Shown here in pieces: positions 23,980 to 36,200 of a stretch of DNA of 64,000 nucleotides. The notes under the pieces were generated by a model that saw only the letters and a list, made by a program, of their open reading frames with translations, had not been told where the DNA came from and searched no databases. The position numbers and the translations under genes are program-made. The first letter of the stretch is position 1, and every line of letters begins with the position of its first letter. Source of the DNA: Adiantum capillus-veneris (taxonomy: Eukaryota; Streptophyta; Polypodiopsida; Polypodiales; Pteridaceae); the NCBI GenBank assembly GCA_014529385.2, contig CM043959.1, forward strand, positions 59,158,753-59,222,752, written 5' to 3'.

Positions 23980-26900
23980 AAGGTCCACCAAATGTCCAAC
24001 CTAGACTACAAGAAAATAATTAGAGATTTGGCTTAGATTTGGATTCAAAGGCCACCACTTATTCAAGTAAGATAACTCCACTTGTTTAAGACAGTAATGT
24101 TTGAAGCCCCACCACTTGTCCAACCTAGACATTGATTAAATTTTGGTAAGATTTATCACAAATCTAGAGTAGAATCAAGATTCTATGGCCAAGGTAGTCA
24201 AATATGTTAGACAACACACAAAGCATAAGAGCACTCTAGATTCTCGTTGAGCATAAACTAAACAATAATCAAATGTTATATTCACTTGAGATTTCATCCA
24301 TGAAAAATGAAAATGATGCATGTACTTGAGATTTCCATCCATGTACAATACTTTACAATGTCAAGTAAAGTTATAGTCAGCAAACAACTCTTCTCCTGCT
24401 TCAACTTGACAAATAGTCTCAATGCATACATGGCCATATTCTTCTGACTTGATGTGTGAAGAGGTGCATTTATGCCAAGGTGGCAAATTTGGATCAAATG
24501 TATAGCGTACGTTGGGACAGACATTTGTACTGTGAGAACTATTTATATAGCCCGACACGTTTCCTTCTTCTACACAACCAATAATGTATGATTGATCTTC
24601 CTCTTCTTCTATGTTTGGATCCTCTAGAAGAGAATATTTATAAGCTCTTGGAAATATTTTGCATATCTTTTTCCAGTCTTGAAATCTATACTTATGCCCT
24701 CCATAGTTTAGAATAGTCAAACCACTTTCCAGGGTAGTATGCACAAATAGCCCATAACCAGCTCCTTCAATACATGAAAGTCGCACTTCAAAATCCACAC
24801 CGTTAATATGGAAAATTACATCTTTGGGAATAGGAAAAGTTGGTGTCCCAAAAGGATCTTCATGCCAATCATAGTGTGAAATACATCTAGATTTTATATC
24901 ACTTAACTCCTTTGTGTCTGCAAAAAGAAGAAAATATTATGCATAAAATAATGACAATATCAAAGAAAGATATCATTATTTTATAGTCCAATAGGTCCAT
25001 TGTATGGAAGACTTAGAGTGCCTCTTACATGGTGCCTCCAAGGTTTCCAAAAAATAAAATCATTGGAAAAAAAAGGCCACTGTGTCTCCAATCTATTGCC
25101 CATTTGAAGCATAGAGAGAACCAAGGTCCACCACTTGTCCAAGCTAGACATGGAGCATTGACACAAGATCCAACACTTATCCAAGAACCCTATAGTATAT
25201 GTGGTAACATGGGATGCATTGATGCAACAAAAGTAGTCTAGCCTCCTCATCCATCTCTTTTTTCTTGTAGCCTAGAGGGATTAGTTTCAAGGTCTATCAC
25301 TAGTCAAAAACTACACATAGAACATTGATACAAGGTTCCACCACATGTGAAACCTATCATCTCTAGTAGCATGGATGGTTTGATATCAAGGTTCATCGCG
25401 TGTCCTACCTATACTCTATTGTAGCATATAGATTCTGGTTTGGTGGTACTACACTTGTCCAAACTTGGCTTGTTGTTGATATCTGGAGGTAATCAAGGGT
25501 CCTCCACTTGTCCAAGTTAGGCATATAAAACAATTGCAAGGTCCACCATGTGTACAACATATGATTGATTATAGCATGCATGGTCTTATTTCATGGGCAA
25601 CCATCTTCTCTCCAACATGTGTCCAACCTCGGCTCCATTGAAGCATGGAGAGAAGCAAGGTCCACCACTTATCAAAGCTATTATTTTCTCCCAGTGCTTT
25701 CAAAACCCATAATACGTTGTACATGGGGGGGGGGGATTCTTGTTTCAAGGTCCACCCCTTGGCTAAGATTGGATCCATTGAAACATAAAGAGAAGCAAGC
25801 TCTACCATTTGTCCAAGCTAGGAGCCATTGAAACATGAAAACCCCATAATATGTTGTATACGAGGGGTGTTTTTCAAGGTCTACCACTTGTCTAAGCTAT
25901 GGTCCATTGGAACATGGAGAGAAGCAAAGCTCCACCACTTTTCTAAGCTAGGATCCATTGAAACATGGAGAGAAGCAAGCTCCATTGTTTGTCTAAGCTA
26001 GGCTCCATTGGAACAAGGGAGAAAACAAGCTCCACCACTTGCCTATTATTGCATAGAGATTCTGGTTTGAAGGTCCACCACTTGTCCAACCTTGCCTTCA
26101 TGTATGGAGATAATCAAGAGTGCAATGCTTCTCTAAGCTAGGGACATAAAAGAGTTTCAAGGTCCACTACATATACGATCTATGATGGGTTGTAGCATGG
26201 GAGGTTTCATTTTAAGGTTGACCACTTCTCCAGCTCCGCTTGTCCAACCTCAGATCCATTGAAGAATGGAGAATAAAGGTGTACCAACTCTCCAAAATAG
26301 GCAGGACAATCTCTATAAAACCCATGAATTGTTAATATATGCTATGCTGTGGAGTTTTGTTTGAAGTTCCACTCCTTATCCAAGCTACAATCCATTGAAG
26401 CATGGAACTAAGTAAGATATATCTCTAGTCCAAGATAGGATCCATTGAAACATAGAGAGAATCAAGGTCCACCACTTGTCCAAGCTATGCATGGGTAATT
26501 GATATAAGGACCACTACGTTTTCACCTATACTATGCTCTATCATGGATGGTTTCATATCCTACCAATTTTCCAACCTATTTAGTAGGTTGTATTATGGGG
26601 GTTTGGTTTCAAGGTACTTCACTTGTCTGAGGTGGGTTCCATTGAACCATGGAGAGAAACTATGTCTACCACTTGTCCGAAATATGCTCCTTTAAAACAT
26701 AAAAACAAGGTCCACCACTTGTCCAAGCTAAAGTTTCTCTCCATTGAAGCATGGAGAGAAACAAGGTCTACCACCTGTCCAAAATATGCTCCATTGAAAC
26801 ATAAAAGCAAGGTCCACCACTTGTCCAAGCTAATATAACAAATGGGTGTTGGTTACAAGGTGTACCACACTTGTCTAAACTAGTCTTCATGCAAGGTCTA

Positions 26901-27300
26901 CCACATGTCCAAGCTATATGAGCTTGTTTTGAAGGTCTACCACACCTCTTGAAATTAGGATCCATGTAAGGTCCACCTTTTGTCAAGCTATGCATTTAAT
27001 GAGTACTAAAACTAAGTAAATTGCAGTACTTAAATACCTTTCCAAGCTCATTAAGATTTTGGTCTCTAAGGCCGGCCACCACCACATGTCTAATCTATGC
27101 TCTAATTGATTACTTATGCTATTTCTCTCAAAGTCCAAACATAAGCTCCCTTCTAGCAAGGTTAGTTTAAATTTAGGCTCCAGCACCTGTCTAAGCTAGG
27201 TTCAATTTATGAAGCATCACCATTTAACCATGCTACGATCTAATGTATCATATCAAGGGGGTATTGATAAAAGGTCCAAAACTTATTGAGTTCAAGCTCT
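23980..27300 (+). repeat. right-arm motif array, inner diverged part
   Basis: From about 23,980 the motif reads in the opposite sense to the left arm (AAGGTCCACCACTTGTCC). It is sparse up to 24,130, then dense from 25,100 to 27,250, with the same spacer phrases (CCATTGAAACATGGAGAGAA). Copies are more diverged than further right. The SET gene interrupts the array. Confidence 0.88.
24361..24917 (-). CDS. SET-domain protein, last exon
   Basis: An acceptor TTTTTGCAG precedes base 24,917 and the frame runs about 185 codons to the stop at 24,361. Counting from the Met at 24,798, the SET landmarks are GAGYGLFVH (13-20), LTILNYGG (27-34), GNVSGYINSSHSTN (79-92) and GEELFADYNF (135-144), with the end right after, so no post-SET cysteines. 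SET domains methylate lysines, usually on histones. The usual NHS catalytic turn is altered (INSSHS), so activity is uncertain. It is adjacent to the second FCP1-like gene, on the same strand, near the point where motif orientation switches. Earlier exons were not identified. Confidence 0.78.
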
Positions 27301-27504
27301 TAAGTAATTAAGTCTTTGTGAGTATTAAATGTTTTAGTTTTAGTCTACAGATCCACCATTCAAAAACTCAAGTAATTTACTATTTACATTCAAACCTTGA
27401 ATGCTTGAGATAAAAAATACAAGCTCAATCAATACTATATAAAGCAAAATCTAACATTAAGAGTATCAAATCAGTAACAAGAAACACTAACATGCACAAG
27501 AAAC

Positions 27505-30172
27505 TCAAAACATACGTGTCTCCATTTCCAAAAAGTCCTCCATTGACAGAGGATGGTGTTGTTGTTGTTCTTCTTCTCTTTGTGGAGAGCACTCCTCTGT
27601 AACAGGCACAATGTCGCCTGATTGCGAAGTGGATTGTTGAAGTCCAGCCCATTTTTCTATATATCTTCATGAGACTTAACAAAGTCTAGCAGCATGGTCT
27701 CCATGCTTTTTGCCTCCTCCACACTATCAATTAAGCAGATGACTTCTTTTTTCTGTTGTATTCCTTCTTGTGCAACCAAGGAGCCATCACCAAAAACATC
27801 AACAAGCTTGCGGTCTTCAAAACAATATGTACGAATGTAGTGCTTGACCAAAGCTCTTTTTTTGGCCTCCAAATATTGCAAATCTGACATATCGTTATCT
27901 GCTACTTGAAGAAGAGAACAATCAATTGGCATGGGATGTTCCTCTGATCTTCTTCTCAGGTCTTCAAATGCATTGCCTTGTCCCAAGAAGGCAATAACTG
28001 TTAGGAATTGAATTGCTCCTTTGCAAGGAGCTGATGGAAAGTGATGCAATGCACCACAACAATGGTAGCTCAATTATCTCCCATGGCGTGAAAGGCACAT
28101 TGCAATTTTGTGAAGTTAGTGAAATCCACAAATGCAAGAAAGACAAATCCAGGATCTGTTGACCCTCCAGCAATAGCCAAGATCCCATCCAAAGCATTGT
28201 TAAATGTCTCCTCACTCCACTTCAAATTGCCTCCAACGTTTTTTGTCATATCTAAAACACATAAGCCAATAGGCACTTTATTATTGAAGTGGCGCATCAA
28301 GTAGAGATTGCCTTCCATTTGTAGGCTCACCACATAGATTGACCATGGCAAATCTCTAGGCTCAGTTTTCTCCTTTTGAAGGTGAATTGCCCATTGCATG
28401 TATTTTATTGCTCCATCTGGAAAAGCCATTTTCTTTGTTCCACGCGTCAAACTAGATCTGATCCATTCCTCGCATAGCATTAAAATTGTTTTATAAACAA
28501 CATCATTGATGTTATACATTTTGACCACCTCCTCCCAGTCTTTACATGGTGAAGACTCATTCAAATTGTTGAAGCCTTCAAGAAGTGCATCTTGAATCAA
28601 TTTGTCTTGCTTCAACTGCTTGATTCGATCATACATGTCAGTTGCATCACCATCCTTTGCACTCTTTGACAGTAAAATCTTCTCATCTCTAATCTCTTCT
28701 TGAATAGTCTTTACCTCTGATTCCTCAAGGCCACAAAGATATCTAAATACAGTTGTTGGGGGTTTCTTATTCTCCTCTTCTAGATTTTCAATGATTTCTA
28801 TCCAGCAATCATAAACTAAATCAGAGTAGGTGACCATGTGTGCCTGTTTAGCAATCCAACTTGCTGCTGCACTCATTCTTGCCAATCGAAGAAAACCCTG
28901 AAAAGAAATAGAGAAATAATTAAACTATTGAGCAAGATTTGTTAATTAAACACTATCAAAAAGACAAAGAAAATAACTTACATCCCATCCGGCACGAGAT
29001 GCATGTCCCTCTGCAATTCCACTTGCTGCCTTTGGTGGTCGTCCTGAGAAGATCCATTGACTCCGTAAATGTCTCAATATTTGGCTGTAAGGTTGCTTGA
29101 CATACAATGCCTGAGCCTCCTCATTTGCAATGGCAGATATAGCAGTTGCAACAAATGGAGGAGCATTCACAACAATGCGAGCCTTTCTAAATTTATACAC
29201 GCTAATCAGTCTTTCAAAGATCTCTTTGTTGTTTTGTTCATTGTGAAGCAAAACTTTTGCAGCATAGATTGAATGCTGCCCATCAAGAATCCAATAATGA
29301 TAATCTTTAATTTTTTGCTCCTCTACCTCTTCTACTGCCAAAGGAGTCCCCTTCTTTGATTTTGCATTTCGAACAGGCATCAAATATGCACATGCTGCAG
29401 GCTTGGTCGTACTCCGTGAAAATCCAAATAACACACTTTCAGCGTGTTTTTTATCCATAATACGTGCATTATAGTGATCAGGAGCAAGCCAACAATTTTG
29501 AATAGGGGATATAAAATTCCCTATATTGGAAAGGAAAATAATTATGTACTTATTCATTCCACCTGTATCTTTTTCTTGTCCTTTCATGGCCTCAGCTTCT
29601 AAAACATCTGGATCCACAATTCTCATCTTTGACATTGAACCCTCTGTTGATGAGGATGCCAAAGATGCCTTGTCTACATCCAAAATTGGAGCTAGTTCGC
29701 TTAGCTTCTACTTTCTGCACTTTTGCTTGCTTCTTTGTGGATGGTGGTCGTGAAGCTTTCACCTTTTTTCGTTGTAGTGTGGCAATGATGGAGCTTTGAA
29801 GTTGATCTGCTGTGATATTTGGATTTGATTCTGCAAACTTCCATCTCCTCGAGAAAACATTGTCTCTTCTTGTTTCTAGACATGGCTCCAATGCATATGC
29901 TCCTGGAGATAGTTGAAATTCTAGATTCATTGGAACTAGAATGTCAATGCATTCCACCTCTGGATGACTATCAACTACAGAGACAGATTGCTTCCACAAC
30001 TTGTCCAACATCTTCAAACAAGCTGTCATATCCTTTTTGGCAATAAATAGATGCACCTTATGAAATTGTGCACCCTCTATACCATGTATGTCCAAAATAC
30101 CATTTTCCTAAGATCATTGCAAGTATAGTCAACTGAGACAGCAACCCTTGCAACCTGTTTTTTTGGAGCCAT
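27505..30172 (-). pseudogene. cargo gene with DGQH-type motif, several frameshifts
   Basis: Starts ATG at 30,172 (MAPKKQVARVAVSVDY) and can be followed to TGA at 27,505-27,507 with one good intron (28,900-28,981, GTAAGT...TTTCAG, phase 0). Four frame changes are needed, near 30,112, 29,697, 28,075 and 27,660, each explained by one or two bases. Central text WILDGQHSIYAAKVL resembles the DGQHR/ParB-like motif of DndB-type and ParB-fold proteins. Downstream are GDGSLVAQEGIQQKKE and an acidic, Gln-rich tail (HHPLSMEDFLEMETRMF). Long open stretches between the shifts imply recent decay or sequencing errors. I cannot assign the function; the DGQH link is by motif only. Confidence 0.6.
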
Positions 30173-30229
30173 CTTTCCTGAAACAAAAAAAACCAAATGT
30201 TATTTTAACATATACTTTTTTGTAATGGA

Positions 30230-33200
30230 TTAAGTTTGTGTGAATACAAGTTCCACCACTTGTTCAAGCTAGATCTAAGCAAAGTATACATAGTGATCAT
30301 TTAAGCTAGTAAACTAGGAAGGGAGAAGTAAGGTCCACACTTGTCCAAGCTTAGCTCTAGACAACATGGAGAGATTGAGGTCTACTAATTGTCTAATATA
30401 GCTAACTATATTGAAACATAGAAGAAGCAAAGGTCCACCACTTGTCCAATCTAGGGTCCATTGAAACATGGAGAGAAGGATGCTCCACCATTTGTCCAAA
30501 TAGGCTCCATTGAAACATGAAGAGAAACAAGATGCACCATGTCTTTGAGATGCTAGGCTCCATTGAAATACCTTAAACCCATGATATTTTGTATATGTGG
30601 GGTTTAAATTCAAGGTCCCCCACTTGTCCAACCTATTATCCCTAGTAGCATGAGTGGTTTGGTCTCAAGATTCAAACCGCTTTTCCACTCTATGTCATAT
30701 ATTAAGAAGATCTGGGTGTTAAAGGTCCACCACTTGTCCAACTATAAGGCTATATCTAAATGGTATTATTTACCACCACTTGGAATGCACATGATGGGTT
30801 TTACATAGGGGTACGGTTCCAAGGTCCACCACTTGTCCAAGCTAACTCTATTGAAACATAGAGAGAATCAAAGGTCCACCACTTGTCAAGCTAGCTCCAT
30901 TGAAACATGGAGAGAAGGATGCTCCACCTTTGTCCCAGCCAGGTTGATTGAAACATGAAGAGAAGCAAGCTGCACCATGTCTCCAAAATGCTAGGCTCCA
31001 TTGAAATATCTTAAACCCATGATATTTCGTACATGGGGGGTTTACATTCAAGGTCCACCACTTGTCCAACCATTATCACTAGTAGCATGAGTGGTTTGAT
31101 GTCAAGATTAACCACTTTTCTACTCTATGTCATTATATTAAGAAGATCTGGGTGTTAAGGTCCACCACTTGTCCAACCTATAAGGCTATATCTTAAAGGG
31201 TATTCTTTCTCACCACTGGAATGACCATGATAGGTTTTACATGGGGGTTTTTGTTCCAAGTTCCACCACTTGTCCAAGCTAACTCTATTGAACATAGAGA
31301 GAAGCAAAGGTCCACCCTTGTCTAAGCTAGGGTCCATTGAAACATGGAGAGAAGGATGCTCCACCATTTGTCCAAGATAGGCTCCATTGAAACATGAAGA
31401 GAAGCAAGCTGCACCATGTCTCCAAGATGCTAAGATCCATTGAAATACCTTAAACCCATGATATTTTGTACATGGGGAGTTTACATTCAAGTCCACCACT
31501 TGTCCAACCTATTATCTCTAGTAGCATGAGTGGTTTGGTCTGAAGATTCACCACTTTCCACTCTATGTCATTACGTTAAGAAGATCTGGGTGTTAAGGTC
31601 GACCACTTGTCCAACCTATAAGGGTATATCTTAAAGGGTATTCTTTCTCACCACTTGAAATGTCCATGATATGTTTTACATGGGGTTTGGCTCCAAGGTC
31701 CACCACCTCTCCAAGCTAACTCTATTGAAACATAGAAGAAACAAAGGTCCACCACTTGTCCAAGCTAGGCTCCATTGAAACATGGAGAGAAGGATCCTCT
31801 ACCATTTGTCGAAGCTAACTCTATTGAAACATGGGGGGTTTACATTCAAGGTCCACCACTTGTCCAACCTATTAACGCTAGTAGCATGAGTGGTTTGGTC
31901 TCAAGATTCACCACTTTTCACTCTATCATTATATTAAGAATATTTGGGTGTTAAGGTCCACCACTTGTCCAACCTATAAGGCTATATCTTAAGGGTTATT
32001 CTTTCTCACCACTTGGAGTGGACCAGCATAGGTTTTACATGGGGGTTTTGTTTCAAGGTCCACCACTTGTCCAAGCTAACTCTATTGAAACATAGAGAGA
32101 ATCAAAGGTCCACCACTTGTCCAAGCTAGGGTCCATTGAAACATGGAGAGAAGGATGCTCCACCATTTGTCCAAGATACACTCCATTGAAACATGAAGAG
32201 AAGCAAGCTACACCATGTCTCCAAGATGCTAGGCTCCATTGAAATACCTCAAACCCATGATATTTTGTACATGGGGGGTTTACATTCAAGGTCCACCACT
32301 TGTCCAACCTATTATCTCTAGTAGCATGAGTGGTTTGGTCTCAAGATTCACATTTTTCCACTCTATGTCATTCTATTAAGAATATATGGGTGCTAAGGTC
32401 CACACACTTGTCCAACCTATAAGGCCATATCTTAAACTTTATTCTTTCTCACCACTTGGAGTTACCAAGATAGGTTTTACATGGGAGTTTGGTTCCAAGG
32501 CCCACCACTTGTCCAAGCTAACTCTATTGAAACATAGAGAGAAGCGAAGGTCCACCACTTGTCCAAGCTAGGCTCCATTGAAGCATGGAGAGAAGGATGC
32601 TCCACCATTTGTCCAAGATAGGCTCCATTGAAACATGAAGGGAAGCAATCTGCACCATGTCTCCAAGATTCTAGGATCCATTGAAATACCTTAAACCCAC
32701 GATATTGTTTACATGTGGGTTTAACGTCAAGGTCAGTCACTTTTCCAAGCTATTATCCCTAGTAGCACTAGTGGTTGGGTCTCAAGATTTACCACTTTTC
32801 CACTCTATGTCGTTATATTATGAAGATCTAGGTTCTAAGGTCGACCACTTGTCCAACCTATAAGGCTAGATCTTAAAGGGTATTATTTCTCACCACTTGG
32901 AATGACCATGAATGTTTTACATGGGGGTTTGGTTTCAAGGTCCACCACTTGTCCAAGCTAACTCTATGGAACATAGAGAGAAGCAAAGGTCCACCACTTG
33001 TCCAAGCTAGGCTCCACTGAGACATTTAGAGAAGGATGATCCCCCATTGGTGGAGATAGGCTTCATTGAAACATGAAAAGAAGCAAGTTGCACCATGTCT
33101 CCAAGATTCTAGCATCCATTGAAATACCTTAAACCCACGATATTGTTTACATGTGGGGTTTAACGTCAAGGTCAGTCACTTTTCCAAGCTATTATCCCTA

Positions 33201-36200
33201 GTAGCATGAGTGGTTTGGTCTCAAGATTCACCACTTTTCACACTCTCTATGTCATTATATAAAGAAGATCTAGGTGTTAAGTCGACCACTTGTCCAACCT
33301 ATAAGCGTATATCTTAAAGGGTATTCTTTCTCACCACTTGAAATGTCCATGATATGTTTTACATAGGGGTTTAGTTCCAAGGTCCACCACTTATCCAAGC
33401 TAACTTTATTCTTCTCATAGAGAGAAGCAAAAGGTCCACCACTTGTCCAAGCTAGGCTCCATTGAAACATGGAGAGAAGGATGCTCCACCATTTGTCGAA
33501 GCTAACTCTATTGAAACATGGAAGGTTTACATTCAAGGTCCACCAGTTGTCCAACCTATTAACGCTAGTAGCATGAGGGGTTTGGTCTCAAGATTCACCA
33601 CTTTTTCACTCTGTGTTATTATATTAAGAATATTTGGGTATTAAGGTCCACCACTTGTCCAACCTATAAGACTATATCTTAATGGTTATTCTTTCTGACC
33701 ACTTGGAGTGACCATGAAAGTTTTTACATGGGGGGTTGGTTCCAAGGTCCACCACTTGTCCCAGCTAACTCTATTCAAACATAGAGAGAAGCAAAGGTCC
33801 ACCACTTGTCTAAGCTAGGGTCTATTGAAACATGGAGAGAAGGATGCTCCACCATTTGTCCAAGATAGACTCCATTGAAACATGAAGAGAAGCAAGCTGC
33901 ACCATATCTCCAAGATTCTAGACTCCATCGAAATACCTTAAACCCACGTTATTTTGTACATGGGGAGTTTACATTCAAGATCAACAATTTGTCCAACTAT
34001 TATCGCTAGTAGCATGAGTGGTTTGCTCTCAAGATTCACCACTTTTCCACTCTCTATCATTATATTAAGAATATTTGGGTGTTAAGGTCCACCACTTGTC
34101 CAACTATAAGACTATATCTTAATGGTTATTCTTTCTCACCCCTTGAAAGACTATATCTTAATGGTTATCCCTAGCTATTATTGCTAGTAGCCTGAGTGGT
34201 TTGGTCTCAAGATTCACCACTTTTATTAAGAATATGTGGGTGTTAAGGTCCCCACCACTTGTCCAACCTATAAGGCTACATCTTAAAGGTTATTCTTTCT
34301 TACTACTTGGAGTGACCATGATAGGTTTTACATGGGGGTTTGGTTCCAAGTCCACCACTAGTCCAAGCTAACTCTATTGAAACATAGAGAGAAGCAAGGT
34401 CCACCCCTTGTCTAAGCTAGGGTCCATTGAAACATGGAGAGAAGAATGCTCCACCATTTGTCCAAGGTAGGCTCCATTGAAACATGAAGAGAATCAAGGT
34501 GCACCATGTCTCCAAGATGCTAGGCTCCATCGAAAAACATTAAACCCATGATATTCGTAGATGAGGGGTTTACATTCAAGGTCCAACACTTGTCCAAGCT
34601 ATTATTGGTAGTAGCCTGAGTGGTTTGGTCTCAAGATTCACCATTTTTCCACTCTATGTCATTATATTAAGAATATGCGCATGTTAAGGTCCACCACTTG
34701 TCCAACCTATAAGGCTACATCTTAAAGGTTATTCTTTATTACCACTTGGAGTGACCATGATAGGTTTTACATGGGGGTTTGGTTCCAAGGTCCACCACTT
34801 GTCCAAGCTAACTCTATTGAAACATAGAGAGAAACAAAGGTCCACCACTTGTCCAAGCTAGGGTCCATTGAAACATGGAGAGAAGGATGCTCCACCATTT
34901 GTCCAAGATAGGCTCCATTGAAACATGAAGAGAAGCAAGCTGCACCATGTCTCCAAGATGCTAGGCTCCATCGAAATACATTAAACCCATGATATTCGTA
35001 GATGAGGGGTTTACATTCAAGGTCCACCACTTGTCCAACCTATTATTATAGTAGCATGTAGCCTGGGTTTGGTCTCAAGATTCACCACTTTTATTAAGAA
35101 TATGTGGGTGTTAAGGTCCACCACTTGTCCAACCTATAAGGCTACATCTTAAAGGTTATTCTTTCTTACTACTTGGAGTGACCATGATAGATTTTACATC
35201 GGGGTTTGGTTCCAAGGTCCACCACTTGTCCAAGCTAACTCTATTGAAACATAGAGAGAAGCAAAGGTCCACCCCTTGTCTAAGCTAGGGTCCATTGAAA
35301 CATGGAGAGAAGGATGCTCCACCATTTGTCCAAGTTGGCTCCATTGAAACATGAGGAGAAGCAAGCTGCACCATGTCTCCAAGATGCTAGGCTCCATCGA
35401 AAAACATTAAACCCACGATATGTCGTAGATGAGGGGTTTACATTCAAGGTCCACACTTGTCCAAGCTATTATTGCTAGTAGCCTGAGTGGTTTGGTCTCA
35501 AGATTCACCACTTTTCCACTCTATGTCATTATATTAAGAATATCGTGTTAAGGTCCACCACTTGTCCAACCTATAAGGCTACATCTTAAAGGTTATTCTT
35601 TCTTACCACTTGGAGTGACCATGATAGGTTTTACATGGGGTTTGGTTCCAAGGTCCACCACTTGTCCAAGCTAACTCTATTGAAACATAGAGAGAAACAA
35701 AGGTCCACCACTTGTCCAAGCTAGGGTCCATTGAAACATGGAGAGAAGGATGCTCCACCATTTGTCCAAGATAGGATCCATTGAAACATGAGAGAGAAGC
35801 AAGCTGCACCATGTCTCCAAGATGCTAGGCTCCATCGAAATACATTAAACCCACGATATTTCGTAGATGAGGGGTTTACATTGAAGGTCCACACCACTTG
35901 TCCAAGCTATTATTGCTAGTAGCCTGAGTGGTTTGGTCTCAAGATTCACCACTTTATTAAGAATTGTGGTGTTAAGGTCCACCACTTGTCCAACCTATAA
36001 GGCTACATCTTAAAGGTTATTCTTTCTTACTACTTGGAGTGACCATGATAGGTTTTACATGGGGGTTTGGTTCCAAGGTCCACCACTTGTCCAAGCTAAC
36101 TCTATTGAAACATAGAGAGAAGCAAAGGTCCACCCTTGTCTAAGCTAGGGTCCATTGAAACATGGAGAGAAGGATGCTCCACCATTTGTCCAAGATAGGC

